Positions 39,508 through 51,478 are shown, numbered from the stretch's first letter. The stretch: DNA of 64,000 bases from Paulinella micropora (GCA_019918135.1 WBZZ01002895.1:66001-130000); one strand, 5' to 3'. Program-made: numbers and translations. Notes: generated by a model from the letters alone, not told the origin.

Positions 39508-42500
39508 TAATAAAAAGGTAATAAATAAATGAACTTGTTAATGACTATTAGTCTAAGAAATTTCTCATTTCTAGGTTGTTGGCACTGACGTCGATGCTAA
39601 CGTCGATCAGAGGGAGGAGCCACACAGTATTCCTTTCAAAAGAGGAGATAGTAGTGGCTGCGACAGCTCGAGACTATATGGTCCCACAGGCTCTTTGGTA
39701 ACACTATATTTTTGTTTTGCTTGCTTGCATCGCGGAAGTTGCTATAATGTCAATCTTGCTTGTTTAGAACATCGACGATGATGTGTCAGATACTGATTCG
39801 AATTGCGGTCCTGAATCTATCGATCCTAGATGGCTTCCTCCTCTGGTCGACGTGGATAATGCGGAAGGATCAAGTATTACATACAACATAGACGAGTTGA
39901 TGGAATCTCATGAGCTGCTGTATAACATCATGAGATTGTCACCAGTTCCTGTATGCCGACCACGCAAGAATCCTACACGTCCATACAGAAAGAAAGGCCG
40001 CACCAAAGGGGTCGTAAAGTTGCAGAGACCGTACGCGCTTCAGAAACTGTTGGGGATGACCTTCGCGGACCTGAATAGGGAAGTAAAGTCTGTGTGCTGT
40101 CAAAAGTGGAAGTGTTACGCGTTCATTGACACACGTGATGTTCTACATGCGCGAGCGAAGAATGCTTCATCCTAATTCGGTGAGCTTTACACTTGGACAG
40201 CTTCCCAGCTTGAAACTTTTCAAACGAAAAATGGATCGTTTCAATATATGTACCAGACGGAGCCGGTCTGCAGAGCAGCTTGGCAGCGCATCAACGGCAT
40301 CAGTAACGCAGTTTTGTCACGAGCACACAAGCTTGTGGCAAACAGTATGAAGGTGTTTGCCAAAAAATCATCAGCGACTCCTGAGACGGAAGATTTGGTA
40401 GCAGTTTTGCTTTGTGAAAAATTCACAACGAGTTATCCGGAGATCTGCAGCGATGGTATATGGAGGATGCAACAAATGAGGATGCTGGAGTTCAGCAGTA
40501 TGTCAAGGACAATTGGAAGGATATGTGTCTCCGGTTCAGTTGCTCTCAACGAGTTAACCCAGATGCTCCTCCGACAGACGACACTATCAACAAAGTTTGG
40601 CGCGCGGATTTTTCTAACGTCAAGTTTGTCAGAGGTACTAATAACTATTATAGTATGTATGCATTAATATCTCAGACCTTAGTACTATTTCTAATACTAT
40701 TAATCAATTTACATGTTTATGTTCCAGATGGAGACTTTTCAAAATGTGAGATCTGCACGGAGCTTACTGCTCAACATGCTCAAGGTTTCAAGAGTGAAGC
40801 GGAAGCTCAGCGATGGCGCAGCCGTAACAAATATCATCATAAGATTCACAGGGCGTGCCGCGTTGCAAGCATGCAGCGCAAGAAGGGAGCGCCAGCAGAC
40901 TTTGCTGCGACTGTCATATCCGCAGACATGAAGCCGCCTGTGAAAATCCCATCATGCCGTCATGCTGCCAAAGGCTTCAAAGGAAAAATGGTCTTTAGAC
41001 TTTGCGTGGGTATTAATACCTGCTACACGACCGATACACACTTCATTCTCACCTACCTCGAAGGTGTTGTAGAACACAGTGCGAACAGCAATATTACCAT
41101 GCTTGCTGCACTTTTACATTGGGAGCTTTGGAATCCTCGCACTATGCCAGCTTGGAAATTATATCTTGAGTGGGACGGCGCTGGGGATAACACCGCGTGG
41201 GCGATGCTGAGCTTTCTTGGTCTTAATGTCGTGGACAGGGGGATCCGTTTCCAAGTAGAGTCACATCGTAAGCCTCCTGGGCATGGGCATGACGGTGATG
41301 ATCAGGAATTCCGAGTTATGGACATTGGATGGAAGAGTACCTTCCTAACAACCAACATAGCGCAAGCTTTATTGAAGCTCATTCTTGCATTCAAGAAGCA
41401 GCACAAGACGAGACACGTGCTGGTCGTTCTGGGATGTAATTACGATTGGATGACGCACTTCAGTCCATGTATGAACAAAAGCTTCAAGCATTACAACAAG
41501 CCTTTAGCCTACCGAATCACCAAGAAGGACCCTGACGCTTTGCCAACTGTAGAAATCGCTACTTGGGGAGATGCACAGAATTTTCATGGTGTCCGTGATG
41601 ATCCAAACGGAGAACCAATTCACTTGTTTGTCGGACGCCCCGGTAACACTACTTCATCAGAAATCCCCCTTCCCCCCTTTCCCAAACCCACCCGATCACG
41701 AATCATCTTTATTGTGCTATGTATGACAGCGACTGACATGCCTCGGAAGCTTCCTGTCGGGTATTTCGTAAACCCTCGCTTAAAGAAAGATATTCGCTCT
41801 TTAGCTACGAAGTACCTAGGGCAGGACGAGCGAGCGCATGTGGAAGAAATGTTAGCCAAAGGAAGCTTGACGAGGGTGGAAGTTGATGGCGAATATTTCG
41901 AAGGTGACCTGCCCGGCCGCCCTGCTCACATGTCCTGTCTTGATGCAAAAGGAAAGGAATGGAGAGTCGAATTTCGACTCATTGATGAGCTGCCAGTGAA
42001 CTGGATGCAGTTACCTCCTGAACGTAAGGAAAAAATAGACGCCCTTACTCATTTAACACTTGATGAGCTCCTTTCTTTGCCTCGCACGTATTTTGTCAAC
42101 GATAGACGTCCTCCTGCTCACCCACGATGGCGTGGAGCAAGGCAGCTTACTAGCGAAGAAAAGAAGGAGCAGGACTTGGCTTTTGCAAATGCGTCTGAGC
42201 CTTGGCGAAAAGTTTTCACTTTGCTAACATCGTCACATCATAAGGACCAATTTGCATCGAGCCAGATGGTAGTCAGCGAGTTAAAGTCCTGGCTTCGAAT
42301 GCATGGTGTTTCATCGCAAGACTCCAACCGCAAACAGTTAAAGAAGGCGCAACTCATTGATCAAGCATGGAATCATTTCCAAGTCTGTGAATGTGGATTA
42401 GAGGAGGAAGTCGTGGGTGTTGCAGAACCAGCTTCGTCTGAGAACCCGTCCTCTGAGGATTCATCCTCCAGCTCATCATCTGATCATTCATCGTCCGACT

Positions 42501-42897
42501 CATCGTCTGAGCATCAATCTTCTGATTCAGAGGAAAAAGAAAATGGTATTATCAAATATGTTTCATCAAAATGCATTATATAACTTGTATATTTACTGTA
42601 GATGAACATGATGGCTCAGACGGAAGTCCCATCATGCGAAGACGCCAAGCATGCCGTCAGCGCGGACGCCGCCGCGCACGTCGGGCTGCGGGTGGACGTG
42701 GACGCAAGCGTGCGCGAAATTCAGCGGATTCTAAGCAAGCTCGGCAATCTCAACGCAGGGGCAGTGAGATGCAAGGAGCGAATCAGCCAGGCCCGAATCC
42801 GTGGACTTGCCCATGTTGTTCTTACAAAAACGAAGAAGGTGGCGACGTTTGTGAGTTATGCAATTGGCCGGTAGTTTTGATGAGGATGACCAATTGA
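39394..42897 (+). mobile_element. Intron-containing DUF7869-like transposase gene with RanBP2-type zinc finger, partly decayed
   Basis: AT-rich, unlike the viral DNA around it. Apparent GT-AG introns at 39518-39574, 39698-39767, 40653-40727 (GTATGT...TTCCAG) and 42546-42601 restore reading across exons. Frame breaks near 40175 and 40455 suggest decay or further small introns. The core shares SANSNIT, EWDGAGDNTAW, a W-K-S-T-x-L-T-T-N pattern and YDW with the protein at 1-1332. A Ser/Asp-rich stretch follows. The last exon adds an Arg-rich region and NPWTCPCCSYKNEEGGDVCE-LC, a RanBP2-type zinc finger (W-x-C-x-x-C...C-x-x-C). Probable role: transposition. The true element ends were not identified. 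Confidence 0.55.
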
Positions 42898-43486
42898 TTT
42901 CGCCTCGTCATTGAAGCAACGGCAGCAATATCTCGTCCAGACATCACGTATACGTAGTAATAGTATGTATACGAATGTACCACCCCCCTCCCCCCCTCTT
43001 TCCGCCCTAGTATTGCTTACTAGTAGTTCTATATTCTGCGTTTATAATTACGTTTGCATGTATTTAAATAGATTTATTGATAGTTTTATTTGTGGTAGCC
43101 ACACCTGACATCTTATCCTTCCCCCCCCCCCCCTGTGTGTGTCACTCTAGCCTTTCCACCCCATCTGTAGCTAATTACACTATGTAAAATAAATATTTCT
43201 GAATATTATTAATAGAAATAGAATCAAACAAACAAATTAACGCAGCAGGTTGTGCATGGTGGATGTAACCTTCACATCACACATCCCCCCCCCCCCCAAC
43301 GTGAATCCCCCTCCCACAGCGGGCGGCAGGAAAATTTTTAAAGGTAAAAGCAGCTCATAATGTAGGAAAATACTAAAAACAAATAAAACAAAACAATGAA
43401 AGCAAGGTGTGCATGGTTGTCGCTTGTTTCCAGCATGGTCTCGTCGTCGCCGGCATGAAAAAAAAGTAGAAAAAGTATAGTGTCAG
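42898..43486. other. AT-rich spacer without a gene
   Basis: C runs at 42983, 43121 and 43285; AT-rich otherwise. Possibly the 3' flank of the transposon. Nothing coding seen. Confidence 0.5.
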
Positions 43487-43660
43487 ACCGGTTTCGGTCC
43501 ACCTCCGGAGGTGAAGTCCAAGTGGTTGACTATTAATGAAAACATGTTTTAATATCATTTTATTATGTTCTGTAACTAAATACTGAATTCCCATTCATTT
43601 GCACAAGTTTTTTGAAAGTTCCTAAAAGTCTTGAAAAAATTTCGGAAAAGCTGATACCCT
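43487..43660 (-). repeat. ~175-bp repeat, inverted copy at 59325-59515
   Basis: Read on the minus strand: GGTATC, TTTTCCGAAATTTT, TGAATGGGAATTCA-like, AGAACATAATAAAA, ATATTAAAACATGTTTT, then CTTCACCTCCGGAGGTGGACC and ACCGGTCTGACAC. The same order, diverged, occurs on the plus strand at 59325-59515, exactly beside the end of inverted-repeat arm 2. It ends at the truncated copia-like integrase, so it may be an LTR or another element's terminus. Confidence 0.7.
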
Positions 43661-44757
43661 CTAGTTGGGCCAATGTTTAGTTTTATCACCTGGAGCACTA
43701 GTCTTCCAAATGAATTGTAGAGGTTTCCACCACTCTATAATCTCAGTTGGGACATCGAACTCGTTGTTGCAAGTGATCTGTCTGACTTTCTTCCCTGTTT
43801 GCCTTTCAAACCATGCTACTGCCTGCTTCAAACAATCTACAAACTCGTTCTTGTATCGTAAATAATAATCTTTGATGTACCCTGAGTAATGGTCTGTAAC
43901 GCAAAATTTATAGTACTTACCGTGAATTGATATTACCGCCCATGGTCCGGAAGTATTTATGTGCAAAATCTCACAAGGGTAACTCGCTCTCCTAATTCTA
44001 TTAACCTTAAATCTGGGTAACACTTTAGCTTTTCCCATCATACAGGCTTCACATAATCTAACACTATCCTCGCTTTCTGTTAATTTTCTACCCATTGCCT
44101 TGCCTAATGCATAGGTCTTTGGTAAAGCTTTGTGCCCACTACACTGATGTATGACATAAATGTCAACGGGCTTACCCTTCTTACCTTTCTCAGGATACAT
44201 AGCGTATAAAACGCTGCCTCTAGCTTCCTCGTTCTCACTTACTCTCGCTTGCTTGCTCTCACTTTCTCTCTCTTTGGGGATTCCCGCCCCGCTTACCCCG
44301 TCTTATTCTTATTCTCTTTCACTTTGGGGTTGTAACGCTCATTTATGTTGAGGGGCTTGTCTTTCTCATTGTCCCAGCGATAGAGCATGCCAGGCGTAAG
44401 TCTCCCCCTCACGATCACGTCACTCTCTTAAATTCGTATGGGGTGCTTTAGGATTAGTAGTTGCCCATTTTGGTGAATGATAGATCTGTGGTGGTTGTGG
44501 TCCATGTTTCCAGTATACATAATGTTGACTGGCACCCTGTTCTCTAACAACATATCTTTCTTTACCAAAACTTGCTTTCCTGATCCATCTATTCTTGTCA
44601 ACCTCGCTTCCCCCATGTTTCGCACCACACTCTCTCCATTTCCGGTGACTAAGCTAACGGGTTCAATCTCTCGGACGTTCTGTAAGATGTGCGGTGTACA
44701 TGCTATATCCCTGGCGATCCGCTGTCTTGAACTATCATCTTTTTCTTGCCGGTTCAA
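43661..44757 (-). mobile_element. Ty1/copia-like retrotransposon remnant (protease and integrase pieces)
   Basis: 44757-44428 reads like a copia protease region: DIACTPH in place of D-S-G-C/A, then VSLVTGNGESVVRNMGEARL. 44200-43661 has the pre-integrase zinc finger (H-Q-C-S-G-H...LCEACMMGKA) and the integrase core start CEILHINTSGPWAVIS...FCVTDHYSGY; the first catalytic Asp position reads Asn. The remaining integrase and all reverse transcriptase are missing at 43660, so it is dead. The stretch 44201-44427 between them shows no clear frame. Confidence 0.7.
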
Positions 44758-45437
44758 CTAAACACACTGAAGCTAGAGAATTGCAGACTGTCATCAAGCG
44801 TGAATTGCAAGAAGAAAGCACAACAATACTTAAAAAGGATATTACTGAGGGGGCTCCGGAGGCTTTCGTTGCGCGGGTGTGCCTTTGCCGACGGGGAGTT
44901 TGTGCGGGGCCTGCTGTCTTTAAGACAGGTGTCGGCCTGGTGCACTTGGACCTGCTGGACACGCGCGTCAAGGGCCCGCTAGACTTCGCACTGCTCCCGC
45001 AACTACAGACCCTCCGCGTACCGAGCCTCGGCGTCATTGATAAGAAACAGAAGCTTGTCAATGTGCTGGAGCTAGAGGTCGAAGAGCCGTGCACGGCGCT
45101 TGATTTTGAGCAAGCCTGCGCGGCCCTGCCCAATCTCAGCCAACTCGATCTCGGGTTTGCCGAGCCCTTTAGTTTGTTGTCGGTGTGGACGAAGTTACCG
45201 CAATTAAGCTCGATGCGCGTGCGCAACACTACCGATGAAGCAGAGCTGTGCAAGGCTGCGAACAAGGAGTACCTAGAACACTGCAACAGGCGGAAGCGCT
45301 CCTCGCGGTCCTTTCCAGTCACCCTAGACCTGCGCGGGGCGGGTAAGTCGCCTGAAGAATTGCAGAAACTGCTAAACATTGCCGACCAGCAGTCGGTGGT
45401 CTGCCTGTTCGATCTGCCCGCCGTAAATCCGGACTAG
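44746..45437 (+). pseudogene. Leucine-rich-repeat protein fragment with a frameshift
   Basis: LRR phrases LNTLKLENCRL and GLRRLSLRGCAFADGEFV occur in one frame up to about 44930. The coding signal then continues in another frame (VHLDLLDTRVKGPLDFALLPQLQTLRVP ... LSQLDLGFAEPF) to TAG 45437. The 5' end is cut by the copia-like remnant, so the N-terminal (F-box?) part is missing. It belongs with the three LRR genes that follow on the minus strand. Confidence 0.5.
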
Positions 45438-45958
45438 TGTTGCTGGGGGGGGCGGAGGGCGGGAGGGGTTTGGTCTGCCCGATATCGCGCGATCCACGCA
45501 CCCCCCCCTCCCTTTTGCCACAAAGGAGAACAGGAATCAGAACCATGCCACTTTGAGCCGCGCCCTGCGGCCTGACACTCTCTTGTCTTCGTTTTTTTGG
45601 ATTCTTTTCTGTTGCACAAAGGTTCGCTTTAAGTAAACTGTGAAGAAACCTCTAGGTCGGGCCGTCTCAGCAGGCTTTCGTGCATGTCGCGCGTTCCTCC
45701 CCCCCCCCCCCCCCGACCCCGTGCACCTAATCTCCGCTCTCGCCAAACCCTCCCCCCCCCCCCCTTTACCGTCGAGTCCCGGCGCGCCCACACCCCCCTT
45801 CCCCCTCCTCCCCGCAAGCTTCTTGGTGTGCCGCCCAATCCGTGCGTTCCCCCCCCCCCCCCCCTCGCCTAAAATCTTGGTTTGTTTCCGCCTTCATTCC
45901 CGCAATATTTTTGGCAGTCAATTCTGTTTCCTTTTTCTTTTCTTGTCCAGCTACGCTT
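45438..45958. other. C-rich spacer
   Basis: C runs at 45698, 45750 and 45849. TTTCCTTTTTCTTTTCTTGTCCAG (45927-45950) is another polypyrimidine-AG word. No gene. Confidence 0.5.
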
Positions 45959-47487
45959 TCAATCGTCGTCACTTTCCCAATCCGTGACAACGTGCAAACC
46001 GGGCTTGTCCTGCCTGAGCTGATCCAGCTCTTCCTCTGGCGGGAGTACGCCATCAGTAAAAAGGACCTCCCGCAAGGACGGGTAATTCTTGAACTCAGTC
46101 ACGTCTCCAGTAAATGTGCAATGTGCAAAGTGTATTTTTTGCAGCGCAGGGCACCCTTGTAAATCGGAGAGAGTTGCGTTGGTTATGGTGTAACAGTGTA
46201 GATTCAACAGTTCTAGTTTCTTGCAGCCTGCGAACCCTGTAGGAGTTACGTCTTCGCGTTGACTGCCCCACAGGATCAAACCCCGCAGCGAGGGGCAGGC
46301 ATGCAGTACATCGAGGGGCAGGCATGCAGTACATCGAGGGCCGCGAATCCATTGCGGCTTTCTAACTGCAGCTGTTCGAGCGCAGGGCAGCGCTGCAATT
46401 CAGCCAAGCCCCGCAGGGTGATGTCTGGACACTCTGACACAGATAGGGCCTGCAGGCCCTGCAGGCCCTGCAGATCAGCTACTTTTCCAAGCAGATCATC
46501 CGAAGCGCGATGATCAAGGGCAAGCTTGAGCTGCTTAAGCTTGAGCTTCTTCAGGCTTTGGTTAAGTGTGCCTACCTCAGCTGGTGAGAGGGGCTCAAAA
46601 CCCCACAAGTCCAGCTCCTGCAAACTCGTGAGCGAAGACAGTTGTTGAAGGACGTTCCTATCGAAGGCGCCGATCGGTAGCTTCGTTATTGGCATGTTTC
46701 GCAGGCCCGAGCCCGTACTTCTTGGGCAACCTGCTATGTTGAGATCCTTGAGTTTCGGCACTAGACGACGAAGGCATTTCAGCCCTTGGTCTGAAATTCT
46801 AGAACAATCCTGAAGCGACAGGCTCTCTAGTTGCTTCAGGTCCTGTAGGTTCCGGAGGCTTTCGTCCTCGAAGTTTTGGTGCGAAATTACAAGCGTCCGG
46901 AGATCTCGGGTGTTATGACTGTCATGCAAAGATTCGCAGATGTTCATCGGGCCTCTAGCCACTAGGTTGTGGATACAGCCAAACTCGCGCAGTGCCTTAC
47001 TTTCTGTCCAGAATTGTTCAGCGTGAGCTGTGCCCTGCAGGACCAAGGTTTCTACCGTAACTGTGTTTAGGGAATAGCCCTGGTAGTCCGACCAACCGTC
47101 GCTGTCTTGGTAGTAGGGCTGTTCTAGCACCAACTGCTGTAAGGGCCATTTAGCTTCGGCGCAGGCGCGAGTAAAGAACCTGAGTATTCTCTTGTGCTTC
47201 TCGCGGGAGAACCTAAACCCTGGCTGCTCGTAGTTGTTTCAGAAGGCGCGTTGCTGGACTAAAGCCAAGGAATCTCGGCACGCGAGAGCGAACCTGCCGG
47301 CTTCCTCCGCGCCTGTCAGGTCTCTCATCATTGGCCAGAGATCGTCAGGCAGTTTGAACAGCCAGCAAGACTGCTCGAACCGAGCTTTGCTTCTTTTGTA
47401 TGGCCTAACTTCAGGCGAGTGCGGTGCGGGGGGAATTTGACGAGTGCGCCGTCTTGACCTCCTCCTCCCGTCCGGGCCGTGGCTCAT
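45959..47487 (-). pseudogene. F-box/LRR protein broken by a nonsense codon and a 23-bp duplication
   Basis: N-terminus from ATG 47487 with F-box-like SCWLFKLPDDLWPMMRDLTG. TGA at 47239-47241 replaces the Trp codon found in the neighbouring paralogue (QRAFWGNYEQP). The next frame (47133-46276) has LRRs such as LRTLVISHQNFEDESLRNLQ and ISDQGLKCLRRLVPKLKDLN. A 23-bp tandem duplication (46290-46335) then shifts the frame; the end (46279-45959) continues LRRs to ...WESDDD. F-box/LRR proteins normally choose targets for SCF ubiquitin ligases. Confidence 0.65.
46290..46335. repeat. 23-bp tandem duplication inside the F-box/LRR pseudogene
   Basis: GAGGGGCAGGCATGCAGTAC plus ATC occurs twice in tandem. 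Because 23 is not a multiple of three it shifts the LRR frame. The intact paralogue at 47927-49436 has a single LHACRSL at this place. Confidence 0.9.
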
Positions 47488-47926
47488 TTTTCTTTGCTAT
47501 GTCTACTTTTTTTTAAAAATTCTAGCTCACCATTCCGCGCAGGTTTTCCGTCTCTCCCGTTTTTTCTCTCGTCTCTCCCAACACTTCTCTTTCTGTTTTA
47601 CCCCCCCCCCCCTAGGCGGGGGAGGGGGGGAGAAATGGAAAAGAAGGGTGCGGGGATGGGTTTTGTAATTTTTTTTTAGTTTTGTTTTTGGTAGGTGTCA
47701 GGGGGGGGGGTAGGGGGTTAGATGAGAGGGCAGGGGAGCGGGGGGGGGGGGGGGTAAGGGCACTGCTTAACGAAAGAAAACAAAAAAGAAATAATGTAGC
47801 TGGCTTTGAGCTACACCGTCCCCGACTTTCGTCCCCTCTCTCAGTCTCCTCTCTCAGTCTCTTAGAGACCACAGAAAAAAAGAGAGAAACGAGCATTTCT
47901 TTTTTAAAAAAATAACGAGGTGGTGT
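47488..47926. other. Low-complexity spacer between LRR genes
   Basis: C/G runs at 47600-47630, 47702 and 47740-47754, an AAATAATG segment and CTCTCTCAGTCT repeats near 47836. No gene seen. Confidence 0.5.
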
Positions 47927-49436
47927 TCAAGAATCCCACGGATCTTCCAGTTCATTGGCAGGAAAAGATGTCGTGTCAACTTGCAAACCGGGCCTGGCCT
48001 GCCTGAGCTGCTGCAGCATTTCTTCTGGCGGAATTCTGCACTCGCTCATCTTAATTGTTTGCAACGCTTGGCAGTGCTTGAGCTCGGCAACGTCTCCACC
48101 GAAATAGCACCAATGGAATTCTAGTTCTTGCAGCACGTGACACTGCTTTAACTCGGAGAGAGTCGAGTCGGTTATGTTGTAAGACTCTAACACTAGCCGT
48201 TGTAGGCCCGTGCAGCGCGCAGCCCGCAAGTCCCGTAGGTTGTCCACAGCGCCACAGTTTCAAAGTGCGAAGCGAGCGGCATGCGTGCAGTGCCTTGAGG
48301 TTGGCGAATCGATTGGGCTGTCCCAAACGCAGTTCTTGGAGCGCGGGGCAGCGCTGCAATTTAGCCAAGCCCCGCAGGGTGAGGCCTTGACATCTGGACA
48401 GACACAGGGCCTGCAGGCCTCGCCAGCCGGACAGTTCGTCCAGCAGCTCATCCGACGCGTCATGATCCAGAGCCAGCTTGAGCTTCATGAGGTTTTGGTC
48501 CAGTGAACGTACGGCAGCTGGTGGGAGGGGCCTAAAGTCGAGCAAGTCCAGCTCCTGCAGTTTCGTGAGCGAAGGCAGTTGCTGGAGCACGTTCGTAGCT
48601 CTGACCAAGGCGCGCAAGGCCAGCCCCGTGATCGGCAGGTTCTGCAGGCCGGAGCCCGTAATTTGGTCGCAAGAGGCTAGGTAGAGTTTCTGGAGTTTCG
48701 GCATCGAGCGTAGATGGGCCAGCCCCTGGTCTGTAATTACGGGACAATCGTGCAGCGCCAGGTTCTCTAGTTGCTGCAGCTTCTGCAGGCTCTGGAGGTT
48801 TTCGTCGTGGACTCTTTGGCTCGAAATCACAAGCGTCCGGAGAGTCCGGGCGTGCTGACTGTCACGCAGAGACAGACAGATGTTGATGGTGTCCCTTGCC
48901 ACTAGGTTGTGGATGCAGCCAAACTCGTCCAGGGCCTTATTTTCTTGCCACAACCGGTCAGAGTACCATTCGCCCTCCAGGACCAAGGTTTCTACCGTGA
49001 CGGTGTTTAGGGAGTAGCCCTGGTAGTCGGACCAGCGATCGCGGTCCTGGTAGTAGGGCTCTTCTAGCACTAACCGTTGTATAGGGCGTTTAGCACCGGC
49101 GCAGGCGCGAGTAAAGAACCTGAGTATTCTCCGGTGCTGCTCGTTTGAAAACTTAAACACTGGCTGCTCGTAGTTTCCCCAGAAGGCGCGTTGCTGGACT
49201 AAAGCCAGAGAACTTCGGCACGCGAGCGCGAACCGGACGGCTTCCTCTGCGCCCGTGAGGTCTCTCACCATTGGCCAGAGATCGTCGGGCAGTTTGAACA
49301 GCCAGCAAGACTGAGCCGGCTCATTCGGCATGCTTTTTTTGCGTGGCCTTGTCTGTGCCGCAACGGAGTGCGCCGAGAGAGGGGGGATCCCGCGGGTGGC
49401 TCGTGTTGACCTCCTCGTGGCCAGAAAATAACTCAT
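47927..49436 (-). CDS. F-box/LRR protein, one frameshift near the end
   Basis: ATG 49436 (MSYFLATRRSTRATRGIPPL). F-box-like SCWLFKLPDDLWPMVRDLTG at about residues 43-62. LRRs of the cysteine-containing F-box type follow (LENLALHDCPVITDQGLAHL, LQKLYLASCDQITGSGLQNL, LQALCLSRCQGLTLRGLAKL). After LRTLKLWRCG, near 48250, the reading shifts to the frame ending at 47927 (LVLESYNITDSTLSELKQC...). About 500 aa in all. Close paralogue of the pseudogene at 45959-47487. Likely host-ubiquitin-system adaptor. Confidence 0.65.
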
Positions 49437-49717
49437 GGCATTTTTTTTCTCTGCGTCTATAGATCCTTTGTTTTTATAAAGGTGGAGTGTTATTGTTCAC
49501 TTTCTGGGTGTGTGTATGTGCACGGGTTGTTGTGTTTCTTCTTCGCCTGCTACCCCGCTTCTTCCGGGGCAATTTCCTTTGCCCCCCCGCCCGACACGCC
49601 CCTCCCTCATTCCTTCCTTCCCCATCCCCTTGCCCACCGTCCGCGCGCCGTTCACCGTCGTGCCCCCCGCTTCGTACCTGCAAGTAAAGGGCGTGCTGGC
49701 ATCCCCCCCCCCTCCCA

Positions 49718-50971
49718 TTACCGTTGGCGCCCCATGCTCTTTGTTCGGGGGGCCCCGCGGCGCCTGTCTGTTGCACCAGGTTTGGTTGAATTAAACTGTG
49801 AAGAAACCTGTAGGTCGGGCCTCCTTCTGAGCAGCCTGTTGAGCATTTCGTGCGTTACGCCTTCGGAATCGTACACGTTAAGCTTGCGCAGCGAACGGCA
49901 ATACTGAATTGGGTCTAGCGTGTTAACCCCTGGGCAGGACTGTAGTTCCAATTGTTTTAGGTTGTCGCAGTGCTGTAACTCGGCGAGCCACGCACTAGTT
50001 AGGTTTTTGCAACCATCAACTTCTAAATGGTAGAGCGAGCCACACCGTCGCAGGCAGTGGGTCAGGCCCGTGTCTGTAACACCGGTACATTTCAGGAGGA
50101 CGAGATCCCGCAGCGCGGGGAGATTTAGCGCGCCGGTCAGGCCTGCGCAGGATTTCAGGGACAGGCTTGCGAGCGAGTCGCAGGCCCGAAGAGCGGCCAG
50201 CCCGTTGTCGGTGAGTCGTGGGCAACGCGTGAGTTGTAGCTCTCGGAACTTCTTACTCTGCGAGAGCTGGCCTAGGCATTCTCCTGTGATTTGCGCGCAA
50301 TTTTGCAAGGAAAGTGCTCGTAGGTCCCCAAGGTCCTTGAGCCCCCGCAGTGCCTGGTCGGTAATGTACTTGCAGTCCGAGAGCCCTAGCGATTCAAGTT
50401 TTGTCAGTCTGGGCAGGATTCGAGCTAAAACGTCGTCCGCGTGCTGATCGTTCTTTCCGATGCGCAGAGAAAGGAGGGAATCGGCGCTGCGCAATTGCGC
50501 TAGCGAACCTAGGCCAGAACAATTCCGTAGAGACAAATTTCGGATGGACGGAAAGGCTCGTAAAAGCCCCTCCCAGAGTCGACCTTCTTGGTTAGCAAGG
50601 GATAAATTAACAACTGAGAAGCCCGAGAGCACAGGGATTTCACTTGCCTGAACAGGGCGTTTGATATCCAGGCTGCGCAAGAGAGTAGATTTGTGTAGCC
50701 AGAGGAGTATGGGGCAGCTCGAGCTTGAAGTGTGGCTGTGGGGAGTCGCACCAGAACGTGGGGCCCCCACCAGCTCCCGCAGGGCCCGGCACGTCATTGC
50801 CAGGGCGCACGCAATGTCAGGCCCGGCCAGGGCTCTGATGGTCGGCCATACATCCTCTGGCAGAGTGAGCAATAGGGCCCCACTTATCTGCGCAAGGCAC
50901 CTGCGCTTCGACCCTTGCGGCTCTACATCTGCCGCCAGCTTCCTCCTCAAGGATTTTGCTTTTCCTGCCAT
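49718..50971 (-). CDS. F-box/LRR (AMN1-like) protein, 417 aa, intact
   Basis: ATG 50971. An N-terminal basic stretch (KAKSLRRKL) is followed by the F-box-like LLLTLPEDVWPTIRALAG and CALAMTCRALRELVG. About ten cysteine-type LRRs follow (LESLGLSDCKYITDQALRGL, LRALSLQNCAQITGECLGQL, LVLLKCTGVTDTGL, LYHLEVDGCKNLTSAWLAEL). Ends in a basic tail. The frame is unbroken, which is unusual here. The family binds Skp1 through the F-box and substrates through the LRRs. In a virus it could redirect host ubiquitination (inference). Confidence 0.75.
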   Translation of the reverse strand: MAGKAKSLRRKLAADVEPQGSKRRCLAQISGALLLTLPEDVWPTIRALAGPDIACALAMTCRALRELVGAPRSGATPHSHTSSSSCPILLWLHKSTLLRSLDIKRPVQASEIPVLSGFSVVNLSLANQEGRLWEGLLRAFPSIRNLSLRNCSGLGSLAQLRSADSLLSLRIGKNDQHADDVLARILPRLTKLESLGLSDCKYITDQALRGLKDLGDLRALSLQNCAQITGECLGQLSQSKKFRELQLTRCPRLTDNGLAALRACDSLASLSLKSCAGLTGALNLPALRDLVLLKCTGVTDTGLTHCLRRCGSLYHLEVDGCKNLTSAWLAELQHCDNLKQLELQSCPGVNTLDPIQYCRSLRKLNVYDSEGVTHEMLNRLLRRRPDLQVSSQFNSTKPGATDRRRGAPRTKSMGRQR

Positions 50972-51416
50972 GTTTTCATTTTTTATAGGGAGGGGGGGGG
51001 CAAAGGACGGGGAAAGGACGGGGACCGAAAGGGGGGGGGGGAGAGACGGGGGTTGGGCGTAAGTCGCACAAACGTTGGGAAAGGAAGGGGAAAGGAAGGG
51101 AAAAGGAAGGGAAAAGGAAGGGGGGGGAGGGGTTGCAGGCCGGGGGGGGCAAGAAAGCGGGAGAGGGGGGGGGGGGTGCGCGGAAAATCATGCAGCGAGC
51201 TAGAAGCAAAGGAACGGAGGGCAGGGGAGAGGTGGGGTGGGGGGGGGGGGGGAGGCAGGCATTGGCTGTGTGGTGTGACCAACAAAAAAAAGGGGGGAGG
51301 AAATAAAAGTGGGGGAGGGGGAGGGGACCAGACCCGGGGAAAATAAAAGTGGGGGAGGGGGGGTCAGACCCGGAAAAAGAGAAAGTAACGCTTGTCCCCT
51401 TGGCCAGGGCGCGACA
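50972..51416. other. G-rich spacer
   Basis: Repeated GGAAAGGAAGGGAAAAGGAA units (51075-51125) and long G runs (51028, 51165, 51240). AAAATAAAAGTGGGGGAGGGG occurs twice (51300, 51341). TTGGCCAGG near 51400 precedes ATG 51417. No gene. Confidence 0.55.
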
Positions 51417-51478
51417 TGACTGTGGAAGGTATTTCGTTGCAGGAAGTGCTGGCGAGCGCACCGCGCCGAGGAACCTGT

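Noticed and set aside
47239..47241. TGA at a Trp position as evidence for a code where TGA means Trp
   Set aside because: Other breaks are TAG and TAA, and intact genes use TGG and end at TGA, so a changed code is not supported.
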